From contig JAYYDT010000025.1 of NCBI GenBank assembly GCA_036160575.1, positions 1 to 64,000 of the forward strand: DNA of 64,000 bases, in the 5' to 3' direction. Both the position numbers and the translations under genes were made by a program. Within the stretch, counting starts at the first letter, position 1. Each line of letters starts with the position of its first letter. The notes under the pieces are model-generated. The model was not told where the DNA came from. It made no database searches and saw only the letters and a program-made list of their open reading frames with translations. Positions 1 through 7,352 of the stretch are shown here, piece by piece. Source of the DNA: TMED26 sp002694075. GTDB taxonomy: Bacteria; Pseudomonadota; Alphaproteobacteria; Thalassobaculales; Thalassobaculaceae.

Positions 1-400
1 CGACTTGCCGGCCGCTTCGATCGAGAAATTGACGGGGCCGGGCTTTCGCGTGCATGCCCGGCCAGTGTCTTTCGCCAAGATGCTGCCGGAAGTGCGCTTG
101 GTGGTCCATTACGCCGGCCTGTCGACGGCCATCGCGGCGGCTAAGGCGGGCACGCCGCAGCTGATCGCGCCGTGGAACTTGGAGCACGCGGTGACCGCCC
201 GCGGCGTCGCTGACGCGGTCGGCGCGCGGCTGATCGCCGACGACGCCTCCACCGCGGTGGTCGGCAAGACGGCGCGCGCGATGATCGATGACGACCGTCT
301 GGCGGCACGGGCCCTGGCCGGCGCCGATATGTTCCCCGACCATGACCCCGCGCCGACCCTGGATCGGATCGCCGCCGCGTGCAAGGAGCTTGCCGGCTAA
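1..400 (+). CDS. Glycosyltransferase, UGT/GT1-like, C-terminal part only
   Basis: The gene is already open at the window edge and ends with TAA at 398-400, so about 132 C-terminal residues are visible. They contain the pattern V-V-H-Y-A-G-L-S-T followed by A-G-T-P-Q-L-I-A-P, which resembles the donor-nucleotide loop of GT-B macrolide/UDP-glucuronosyl transferases (usually H-x-G-x-G-T and G-x-P-x-x-x-x-P). The rest is a helical tail typical of the C-terminal Rossmann half. Substrate cannot be told. The TTG at 5 is an internal codon, not a start. A hairpin follows at 411-437. Confidence 0.6.
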   Translation, partial: DLPAASIEKLTGPGFRVHARPVSFAKMLPEVRLVVHYAGLSTAIAAAKAGTPQLIAPWNLEHAVTARGVADAVGARLIADDASTAVVGKTARAMIDDDRLAARALAGADMFPDHDPAPTLDRIAAACKELAG

Positions 401-410
401 CCGGCGGTTT

Positions 411-437
411 GCGATAACCGAGAAGTCGGTTAGTCGC
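411..437 (+). repeat. Hairpin between glycosyltransferase and LhgO-like gene
   Basis: TAACCGA (415-421) and TCGGTTA (426-432) are perfect inverted arms around a GAAG loop. The stem extends by four more pairs (GCGA/TCGC) if G433 is bulged. There is no T-tract, so it is not a classical intrinsic terminator. It sits 10 nt after the upstream stop and 30 nt before the next start, so it could be a 3' end structure or a leader element. Confidence 0.5.
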
Positions 438-466
438 CCCCATGTTTTCGCCTGGAATTAAAAACC

Positions 467-1570
467 ATGGATCAAGTTGAATGCGTCGTCATCGGCGCCG
501 GCGTTGTCGGTCTCGCGGTGGCCCGCGCGTTGGCCCTGCAAGGCCGCGAGGTGATCATCGTCGAGCGCAATGGCGCGATCGGCGAGGAAACCAGTTCACG
601 CCATTCGGAAGTCATCCATGCCGGTATCTACTATCCCGAGGGCAGTAATAAGGCGCGCTTCTGCGTGGAGGGTAAAAACAAGCTTTATGACTATCTGTCG
701 ACGCGCGGCGTCGCCCACCGTCGGATCGGCAAGCTGATCGTCGCCACCGACGAGGATCAAGTCGCCGCTTTGGAAAACATTCGGCTGCGCGCCCGCGCCA
801 ATGGCGTCGAGGATTTGGAATTTCTGTCCGGCAACGAGGTGACCGCGCTAGAGCCGGAATTGCGCTGTGTCACGGCCTTGATTTCCCCGTCGACCGGTAT
901 TCTGGACAGCCACGGTTACATGCTCGCCCTGCAGGGTGAAGCCGAGGACCATGGCGCGATGATCGCCTTTGACACCGCTTTTGAAGGCGGCGCGCTGGAA
1001 GACGACGGCATCGTGCTGTCTTTCGGGGGCGCCGCGCCGATGACCTTGAAAGCTAAGACAGTGATCAACAGCGCCGGCCTTTCGGCCCAGCCGGTGGCCC
1101 GCGCCCTCGACGGTTTCGCACCCGAGTTGGTGCCGGCGCATCATTACTGCAAAGGCAATTATTACGCTCTGTCGGGGGCCCGGGCGCCGTTTGAGCGGCT
1201 GATCTATCCGGCGCCGGAAGCCGCCGGCCTAGGTGTGCATTTGACCCTCGACCTGGGCGGCCAGGCGCGCTTTGGCCCGGATGTGGAGTGGATCGACGAG
1301 ATCGACTATGACGTCGATCCCGGTCGGTCGCAGTCCTTCTACGCCGCGGTGCGCAAATATTGGCCGGGTCTACCCGATGGCGCCTTGGTGCCGGCCTATG
1401 CCGGCATTCGCCCAAAAATTCAGGCGCCGGGTGAAGCGGCGGTGGATTTCATGGTCCAGGGACCGGCCGATCACGGGGTCCGGGGCCTGGTCAATCTGTT
1501 CGGCATCGAATCGCCGGGCGTCACCTCATCGCTGGCCATCGCCGACCATGTCGCCGATTGCCTCAACTAG
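467..1570 (+). CDS. lhgO: FAD-dependent 2-hydroxyacid oxidase, L-2-hydroxyglutarate oxidase-like
   Basis: A 367-residue DAO-family flavoprotein. The N-terminal dinucleotide fold has G-A-G-V-V-G at residues 10-15 and an acidic beta-2 end at E34. The stretch H-S-E-V-I-H-A-G-I-Y-Y (46-56) is the hallmark of LhgO/L2HGDH-type enzymes. The C-terminus (E-S-P-G-V-T-S-S-L-A-I-A, about 348-359) is the second FAD-contacting loop. It would oxidise L-2-hydroxyglutarate or a related 2-hydroxyacid and pass electrons to the quinone pool or oxygen. It is followed after 24 nt by an isocitrate-lyase-superfamily gene, suggesting one transcript and a shared small-organic-acid role. The exact substrate is inferred. 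Confidence 0.8.
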   Translation: MDQVECVVIGAGVVGLAVARALALQGREVIIVERNGAIGEETSSRHSEVIHAGIYYPEGSNKARFCVEGKNKLYDYLSTRGVAHRRIGKLIVATDEDQVAALENIRLRARANGVEDLEFLSGNEVTALEPELRCVTALISPSTGILDSHGYMLALQGEAEDHGAMIAFDTAFEGGALEDDGIVLSFGGAAPMTLKAKTVINSAGLSAQPVARALDGFAPELVPAHHYCKGNYYALSGARAPFERLIYPAPEAAGLGVHLTLDLGGQARFGPDVEWIDEIDYDVDPGRSQSFYAAVRKYWPGLPDGALVPAYAGIRPKIQAPGEAAVDFMVQGPADHGVRGLVNLFGIESPGVTSSLAIADHVADCLN

Positions 1571-1594
1571 AAACGATCCACGGGAGACTGATCC

Positions 1595-2452
1595 ATGACC
1601 ACCCTTAAATCGCTGCTGACGCCCGGCAAATTGGTTGTCGCGCCGGGCATTTTCGACGGCATTTCGGCGCGCTTGGCCGAACAGCTTGGCTTTGATGTTC
1701 TGTACATGACCGGCTATGGCGCGGTTGGCTCGGCCCTTGGCCTGCCCGACGCGGGGCTGGCCTCTTACACCGATATGGTCGGCCGGGTGAAGATGTTGAC
1801 CGAAACCGTCAGCGCGCCCCTGGTCGCCGATGGCGACACCGGGTATGGCGGGTTGTTGAACGTCGCCCACACGGTCAAAGGCTACGAGCGCGCCGGCGCC
1901 GCCGCGATCCAGATCGAGGATCAGGAATACCCCAAGAAATGCGGCCATACGCCGAACAAGCGGGTGATCGACATCGATGATTGGGGGCAAAAAATCAAGG
2001 TCGCCGCGGAAAGCCGCGACAGCGACGATTTCCTGATTGTCGCGCGCACCGACGCGCGGGCGGTGAACGGCTTGGACGACGCCTTGCGCCGGTCCGAGGT
2101 GGCCGCCAACGCCGGCGCCGATATTATTTTCGTCGAAGCGCCGGAGAGCGAAGAGGAAATGCGTCAAATCTGCGCCGCGATTGACGCGCCCAAACTGATC
2201 AATGTCGTCGAAGGCGGCAAAACCCCGGTCCTGCCGGCGGCGGATTACGCCGAAATTGGCTACCAGATCGCGATTCATCCGGGTGCCGGTTTTATGGCCG
2301 CGGCCGAGGCCCTGCGCGGCGTTTACACTCACATCAAAGCCACCGGCAGCAGCTTGCAGGCGCCGGTGCCGCTGATGGATTTCGCCGAGATCTCGCGGAC
2401 CATGGGCTTCGAGGACGTGTGGGCGTTTGAACGACGCCACGCCGCCGAGTGA
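1595..2452 (+). CDS. Isocitrate lyase/PEP mutase family C-C lyase
   Basis: A 285-residue protein, the size of 2-methylisocitrate lyase or PEP mutase. It has D-G-D-T-G-Y-G at 79-85 (metal-binding loop) and K-K-C-G-H at 114-118, the catalytic-cysteine loop of lyases in this superfamily, so it should cleave a 2-hydroxy-dicarboxylate or tricarboxylate rather than act as a phosphomutase. Methylisocitrate, dimethylmalate and oxaloacetate-type substrates are all possible. No prpC or prpD-type partner is adjacent (an MmgE/PrpD protein lies 44 kb away). It is downstream of the LhgO-like oxidase and probably cotranscribed with it. A good purine-rich site (GGGAGA) precedes the ATG. Confidence 0.8.
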   Translation: MTTLKSLLTPGKLVVAPGIFDGISARLAEQLGFDVLYMTGYGAVGSALGLPDAGLASYTDMVGRVKMLTETVSAPLVADGDTGYGGLLNVAHTVKGYERAGAAAIQIEDQEYPKKCGHTPNKRVIDIDDWGQKIKVAAESRDSDDFLIVARTDARAVNGLDDALRRSEVAANAGADIIFVEAPESEEEMRQICAAIDAPKLINVVEGGKTPVLPAADYAEIGYQIAIHPGAGFMAAAEALRGVYTHIKATGSSLQAPVPLMDFAEISRTMGFEDVWAFERRHAAE

Positions 2453-2465
2453 TTTTCGCCGGTGG

Positions 2466-2804
2466 CTAAGCTAAGCCAACCAGGCTGACCAAACCCATGA
2501 ACAGCGCGCTGCCGGCGACCACGCCGGCCAGTGCGCTGCGCCGACAAATGAAGAAGACCGCGACCCCGAAAACCAGGCCGGCGACGCGCAGGGTTAGTGG
2601 CACCGCCGCCATGTCGCCGGTCGGCGCGATGACCATGCGCCCGACCAGAGCCGCCAAAACCGCGTAGGCGACATGGGTCATCCATTGGATGACCGCATCA
2701 TCGGGTCGTAGCCGGCTGGACAAGCCAATCCCCAGCAGGCGCCAGATGAAGGTGGCGGCGGCGCCCAGCAGGATGACGGTCAGCGCCCCGTTGTCGCCGC
2801 TCAT
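2466..2804 (-). CDS. azlD: AzlD-family branched-chain amino acid transport subunit
   Basis: A 112-residue, almost wholly hydrophobic protein with about four membrane segments and the AzlD pattern (W-R-L-L-G near residue 21, R-P-D-D then V-A-Y-A-V-L-A-A-L near 33-52). The start is the ATG at 2804, which shares one base with the TGA of azlC, a coupled overlap usual for azlCD. With AzlC it forms an inner-membrane exporter for branched-chain or other amino acids. A longer upstream reading frame in this phase overlaps azlC and is not coding. Confidence 0.85.
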   Translation of the reverse strand: MSGDNGALTVILLGAAATFIWRLLGIGLSSRLRPDDAVIQWMTHVAYAVLAALVGRMVIAPTGDMAAVPLTLRVAGLVFGVAVFFICRRSALAGVVAGSALFMGLVSLVGLA

Positions 2805-3508
2805 CACCGGCGCCGCCATTGGAACAGAAAATAGCCGAGGCTGCCGGCGAGCGCGCCGGCGATGATGAGGCCATGGTCGGGGTTGAGATGGTGGAAGATC
2901 GGCCCGCCGATCAGGCCGAGGGCGACGCTGGCCAATAGCGCGCCCTCGCGCAGACCGGCCAACATGCAGGTCAGGAACATCATGTTGACGAATAAAAAGC
3001 CGAGCGCAACCGCCGCCGGCAGGGCGCTGGCGGCGATATGTCCGGCGACTGTCGCGGCGGCGGCGACGCTTAGGCAGACACTGGCGAAAGCGCTGAAATA
3101 GACGACACGGCCGTGGGCGTCGAAGCGGTTGGCGCTGGCCAAGACATATAGAAATGAATTGGCGGACAGTATTTGCGCGACCACCAGCTGAAGGGCGGGG
3201 TGCGGCAAACCAGCGCGCATCCGCGGCATCACCGCCACCGTCATCGGTAAAAAGCGCACCCCACTGACGCTGACCGCGATCACGATCGACCAAAGGCTGG
3301 CCTCGGCCGCGTACATATCGACCAGCAGGATTTGGCCCGGCAGCGCCCAGATCGCGAGCGTCGCCAAAAGCGCCGAAAACAGGTCCAGACCGCTGCTTTG
3401 GCAGAGGGTTCCAAAGCCCAACATGCCGCCGGTCAAGACCACCGTCGGCAAGCCAAGCGCATCGATCACTCCGGCGCGGGCCGGCCGGCGGCTTTGTGTC
3501 TCACTCAT
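2804..3508 (-). CDS. azlC: AzlC-family amino acid permease
   Basis: A 234-residue integral membrane protein with several long hydrophobic segments. The early motif P-T-V-V-L-T-G-G-M-L-G-F-G and the following L-F-S-A-L-L-A-T-L fit the AzlC/YgaZ family, large subunit of branched-chain amino acid (valine, azaleucine) exporters. It overlaps azlD by one base. It is divergent from the ABC ATPase gene, with 164 bp between the starts that must hold both promoters. Confidence 0.85.
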   Translation of the reverse strand: MSETQSRRPARAGVIDALGLPTVVLTGGMLGFGTLCQSSGLDLFSALLATLAIWALPGQILLVDMYAAEASLWSIVIAVSVSGVRFLPMTVAVMPRMRAGLPHPALQLVVAQILSANSFLYVLASANRFDAHGRVVYFSAFASVCLSVAAAATVAGHIAASALPAAVALGFLFVNMMFLTCMLAGLREGALLASVALGLIGGPIFHHLNPDHGLIIAGALAGSLGYFLFQWRRR

Positions 3509-3672
3509 ATTCGAGGATAGTCGCCGAGCCGGCGCCGCGGTTCAAGAGGGCCGCGCTGGCCTGGGCGGCTGGCGAGAAAACCGTGTCGCGTCAGCGAGAA
3601 ACCTTGACGCGCGCCGTGGGGCTAGAGACAATCCGGCTGCAAATTTCAATAATCCGAATGGGCAAGGGGCTT

Positions 3673-5550
3673 ATGGACGATAACCGACTGATCGAAGTCG
3701 ACGATCTGCGTGTGCATTTTCCGCTGGAAGACAAAACCGTGAAAGCGGTCGACGGCGTGTCGTGGCACATCGACAAAGGGGAGACCTTGGCGGTCGTTGG
3801 CGAATCCGGGTCGGGGAAATCCGTGACCGCCATGTCACTGATGCGCTTGACCGACAACATGGGCGGTCGGATTCCGACCGGCACCTTGAATTTCCGCCGC
3901 CGCGACGGGCAAATCATCGACATCGTCAAACAGCCGCTGGACACCATGCGCGAGCTGCGCGGCAACGAAATTTCGATGATCTTTCAAGAGCCGATGACCT
4001 CGCTCAACCCGGTCTTCACGGTCGGTTTTCAGATCTCCGAGGCGATCATCCTGCACCAAGGCAAAACCTTGGAAGAGGCCGAGGCCCTAGCCCTGGACAT
4101 GCTGCGCCTGGTGCGCATTCCGGAGCCGGAAAAGCAGATGAAGCAATATCCTCACCAGCTGTCCGGCGGCATGCGCCAGCGGGTGATGATCGCCATGGCC
4201 CTGTCCTGCCGGCCCAGCCTGTTGATCGCGGACGAGCCGACCACCGCGCTCGACGTGACCATTCAGGCGCAGATTCTCGACTTGATCAAAATGCTGCAAA
4301 AAGAAATCGGCATGTCGGTCATGTTCATCACCCATGACATGGGGGTGGTCGCCGAAATGGCCGACCGTGTGGTGGTCATGCTGCGCGGCGAAAAGGTCGA
4401 AGAAGGCCCGGCCCGCGAAATCTTCGAAAATCCGCAGCATCCTTACACCATCGCCTTGCTCGACGCGGTGCCGCGCTTGGGCTCGATGACCGGCCGTCCG
4501 AATCCGGAGAAATTCGCCAACGTCGATATTCGCCGTGCCGAAGGCGACGATATTGGCATCACCCAGGCGAGCGGCGCGGCGGCTGTGGCCGCCGAACCGG
4601 TGACCACCTCGACCGTGCGCGCCGACGCGGCGCCGCTGTTGGAGGTCGAGGGCCTCACCACCCGTTTCGATATCAACGCCGGCCTGTTCGGCAGCGTAAC
4701 CGGCCGGGTGCACGCGGTCGAGGACGTCACCTTCGCCCTGCAACCGGGCGAAACCCTGGCTTTGGTGGGCGAGTCCGGCTGTGGCAAGTCGACCACCGGC
4801 CGGAGCATTATCAAACTGGTCGAGCCGACCCGTGGCTCGGTCAAATTCGAGGGCCAGGAATTGACCGGGCTCAACCCGGTGCAAATGCGGCCCTTGCGCC
4901 GCAATATGCAGATGATCTTCCAGGATCCGTTCGCGAGCCTCAATCCGCGCATCACCGCCGGTTCGGCGATTGCCGAGCCGATGCAGGTGCATGGTTTGGT
5001 CGCCGGCGGGTCGGAGGTCAATGACCGGGTCGCCGCGCTGCTCGATCGGGTGGGTCTGTTGCCGGAACACGCCGAACGCTACCCGCACGAGTTTTCCGGT
5101 GGCCAGCGCCAGCGGTTGTGTATCGCCCGCGCCCTTGGCCTCAATCCCAAGCTGATCATCGCCGACGAAGCGGTGTCGGCGCTTGACGTGTCGATCCAGG
5201 CGCAGGTCGTCAACTTGATGATGGAACTGCAGGAGGACTTCGGTCTGTCCTATCTGTTCATCTCCCATGACATGGCCGTGGTGGAGCGGGTCAGTCATCG
5301 GGTGGCGGTCATGTATCTTGGCGAAATCGTCGAAATCGGCCCGCGCCAGGCGGTCTTCGAAAATCCGCAACACGCCTACACCAAAAAGCTGATGTCGGCG
5401 GTGCCGGTGGCCGATCCGTCGCGCCGGCGCACCGATTTGCGGTTGATGACCGACGAAATCCCGAGCCCGTTGAAACCGGTCGGCTATGAGCCGCCGCAAC
5501 GGGAATATCAGGAAGTTGACACCGGGCATTTCGTCCAGGTCGCCGCGTAA
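3673..5550 (+). CDS. Fused dipeptide/oligopeptide-type ABC transporter ATPase (DppD-DppF fusion)
   Basis: A 625-residue protein with two complete ABC cassettes. Domain 1 has Walker A G-E-S-G-S-G-K-S (43-50), signature L-S-G-G-M-R-Q-R (163-170) and Walker B L-L-I-A-D-E-P (183-189). Domain 2 has Walker A G-E-S-G-C-G-K-S (366-373), signature F-S-G-G-Q-R-Q-R (474-481) and Walker B L-I-I-A-D-E-A (494-500). The N-P-x-H-P-Y-T segments after each cassette are typical of Opp/Dpp/GsiA ATPases. I chose ATG 3673 because an AAGGGG site precedes it and the protein then begins directly with the cassette. No binding protein or permease genes flank it, which is unusual. Confidence 0.9.
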   Translation: MDDNRLIEVDDLRVHFPLEDKTVKAVDGVSWHIDKGETLAVVGESGSGKSVTAMSLMRLTDNMGGRIPTGTLNFRRRDGQIIDIVKQPLDTMRELRGNEISMIFQEPMTSLNPVFTVGFQISEAIILHQGKTLEEAEALALDMLRLVRIPEPEKQMKQYPHQLSGGMRQRVMIAMALSCRPSLLIADEPTTALDVTIQAQILDLIKMLQKEIGMSVMFITHDMGVVAEMADRVVVMLRGEKVEEGPAREIFENPQHPYTIALLDAVPRLGSMTGRPNPEKFANVDIRRAEGDDIGITQASGAAAVAAEPVTTSTVRADAAPLLEVEGLTTRFDINAGLFGSVTGRVHAVEDVTFALQPGETLALVGESGCGKSTTGRSIIKLVEPTRGSVKFEGQELTGLNPVQMRPLRRNMQMIFQDPFASLNPRITAGSAIAEPMQVHGLVAGGSEVNDRVAALLDRVGLLPEHAERYPHEFSGGQRQRLCIARALGLNPKLIIADEAVSALDVSIQAQVVNLMMELQEDFGLSYLFISHDMAVVERVSHRVAVMYLGEIVEIGPRQAVFENPQHAYTKKLMSAVPVADPSRRRTDLRLMTDEIPSPLKPVGYEPPQREYQEVDTGHFVQVAA

Positions 5551-5553
5551 CAA

Positions 5554-5573
5554 GGCGGCCCCGCGGGGCCGCC
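5554..5573. repeat. Perfect 20-bp GC palindrome between ABC ATPase and HMG-CoA lyase genes
   Basis: The half-site GGCGGCCCCG is followed directly by its exact reverse complement, 3 nt after the ABC ATPase stop codon. It can form a very stable hairpin in RNA but has no T-tract, so it may protect a 3' end or partly attenuate read-through to the gene starting at 5594 rather than terminate fully. Confidence 0.6.
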
Positions 5574-5593
5574 GACCGACGGAGGGCGTCGTC

Positions 5594-6550
5594 ATGGCTT
5601 TCCCGAAAGCGATCGAGATCAATGAAGAGGGGCCGCGCGAAGGCTTCCAGATCGAAAAAAAACATTATCCTTTGGCGGCGCGCGCGGCGGTGGTCGACGC
5701 GTTGAGCGAGACCGGATTGAGCAAAATTCAGGTCGCCTCGTTCGTCAGTCCGAAAGCGGTGCCGACCATGGCCGACGCCGCCGAATTGTTCGCCGCCATT
5801 AAAAAGAAGCCAGGGGTGACCTACACACCCCTTTATCTCAACGCCAAAGGGTTTGAACGCGCCCGCCAAGTCAGCGAAGTCGACATGGAAGGGCGCATTC
5901 ACTTCTACACCACCGATCAATTCGCCCTGCAAAACAACAACCGGCCGGCCGCGCAAGTGCGCGACGATCAAATCGCCATGATCGATTTATGCGTCGAACA
6001 CGGCGTGCCGCTGGAAGGCGCCTATATCATGACCGCCTTCGGCTGCAATCTGACCGGTGAAGTGCCCTTATCGGCGATTACCGATTTAGCGCTGTGGACC
6101 GCCGAACAATGCCGGGTGCGCCAAATGCCGCTACCGACCATTGTCCTGGCCGACACCGTCGGCTGGGCCAGTCCCGACGATGTCAAACGCCGGGTCAACG
6201 CCGTGCGCGAGGTGTTGCCGGCGGCGCGCATCGGTCTGCACCTGCATGACACCCGCGGCCTTGGCATCGCCAATGTCTATGCTGCCCTGGAAGAAGGCGT
6301 CGATTTTTTCGAGGGCTCGGTGGCCGGTCTTGGCGGCTGTCCCTTCGCCGGTCATGGCGATGCCATGGCGGCCGGCAATGTGGCGACCGAAGAGGTGGTG
6401 TTCCTGGCCCAGGAATTGGGCATTGAGACCGGCATCGATCTGGACGCCCTAATCGACGCGGCCCTGTTGGCCGAGAAAACCATCGGGCGCAGTTTGAATG
6501 GCCGATTGATGCATGGCGGCTCGCTTAGCCGCTATCGCGGCCGCCACTGA
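5594..6550 (+). CDS. mvaB: Hydroxymethylglutaryl-CoA lyase-family aldolase
   Basis: A 318-residue DRE-TIM barrel. H-L-H-D-T-R-G (216-222) supplies the metal-ligand histidines and G-G-C-P-F (247-251) the mobile-loop cysteine of HMG-CoA lyases, followed by G-N-V-A-T-E-E. The usual R-D pair in the first strand is R15-E16 here (P-R-E-G-F-Q), an Asp-to-Glu change, so substrate preference may differ. The 14-nt junction with a methylglutaconyl-CoA-hydratase-type gene supports the last steps of leucine breakdown (methylglutaconyl-CoA to HMG-CoA to acetoacetate plus acetyl-CoA). GGAGGG precedes the chosen ATG. Confidence 0.82.
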   Translation: MAFPKAIEINEEGPREGFQIEKKHYPLAARAAVVDALSETGLSKIQVASFVSPKAVPTMADAAELFAAIKKKPGVTYTPLYLNAKGFERARQVSEVDMEGRIHFYTTDQFALQNNNRPAAQVRDDQIAMIDLCVEHGVPLEGAYIMTAFGCNLTGEVPLSAITDLALWTAEQCRVRQMPLPTIVLADTVGWASPDDVKRRVNAVREVLPAARIGLHLHDTRGLGIANVYAALEEGVDFFEGSVAGLGGCPFAGHGDAMAAGNVATEEVVFLAQELGIETGIDLDALIDAALLAEKTIGRSLNGRLMHGGSLSRYRGRH

Positions 6551-6563
6551 ACGGGTGCCGACG

Positions 6564-7352
6564 ATGGCCTATGAAACCGTCAAGGTCGATATCGATGCGC
6601 GCGGTGTCGCGACGCTGACCTTTAATCGGCCCGACAAGCATAACGCCATGAACACCCAGTTTTGTGACGACATGCACGCCGCTTTGGCGGACTTGGCGGC
6701 GGATAGTGCGGTGCGGGTGATTGTCACCACCGGCGCCGGCGAGAGTTTTTCGGCCGGCGGCGATCTCGCCTGGATGCGCGCCCAGGCCGACAGCGACCGC
6801 GCCGGCCGCATGGCCGAAGCCCGCCATTTCGCCTTGATGCTGCGCCGTCTGGACCAAATGCCCAAACCGGTGGTGGCGCGCGTCAATGGCCCGGCCTATG
6901 GCGGCGGCATCGGTATGATCTCGGTGGCCGATATCGCCATCGGCGCCGACCATTGTCGCTTCGGTTTGACCGAGGTCCGCTTGGGTTTGATCCCGGCGAC
7001 CATCAGCCCTTATGTGTTGGCCCGCATCGGGCCGGCGCACGCGCGGCGCTGGTTTATTAACGGTCGCTTTTTTGACGCCGCGACGGCCCAAGGCATGGGG
7101 CTGCTGCATGAGGTGGTGGCGGCCGACGATCTGGACGCGGCGGTTGAGCGCGAGGTCGTGGCGATGCTGAACGCCGCGCCGACGGCCATCTCCCTGTCAA
7201 AGGGCTTGATCACCCATATGACCGCCCATCCGGCCGAGGACCCGCTGGACTTCACCATTGGCCAACTCGCCGACGCCTGGGAAACCGACGAGGCCGAGGC
7301 CGGCATCAAAGCCTTTTTCGCCAAGCAAAATCCGCCCTGGCGTAAGGCTTAG
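6564..7352 (+). CDS. liuC: Methylglutaconyl-CoA hydratase-like crotonase
   Basis: A 262-residue crotonase. The oxyanion-hole motifs are F-S-A-G-G-D-L-A-W-M (62-71) and P-A-Y-G-G-G-I-G-M (110-118). The first catalytic glutamate position of rat enoyl-CoA hydratase is Gly here, but E137 in T-E-V-R-L-G-L-I-P-A-T-I-S-P-Y-V is kept. That last pattern is characteristic of LiuC/methylglutaconyl-CoA hydratases. It follows the HMG-CoA lyase-type gene by 13 nt. The other leucine genes (liuA, B, D) are not in the window. Confidence 0.8.
   Translation: MAYETVKVDIDARGVATLTFNRPDKHNAMNTQFCDDMHAALADLAADSAVRVIVTTGAGESFSAGGDLAWMRAQADSDRAGRMAEARHFALMLRRLDQMPKPVVARVNGPAYGGGIGMISVADIAIGADHCRFGLTEVRLGLIPATISPYVLARIGPAHARRWFINGRFFDAATAQGMGLLHEVVAADDLDAAVEREVVAMLNAAPTAISLSKGLITHMTAHPAEDPLDFTIGQLADAWETDEAEAGIKAFFAKQNPPWRKA

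Noticed and set aside
3496..3672. N-terminal extension of the ABC ATPase
   Set aside because: It would overlap the azlC start and adds non-conserved residues before the cassette; ATG 3673 has an AAGGGG site.
4087..5622. Long open frame (511 codons) antisense to the ABC ATPase gene
   Set aside because: It mirrors the codon pattern of the opposite gene, is rich in His/Arg/Gly, has no recognisable domain, and the sense gene is certain.
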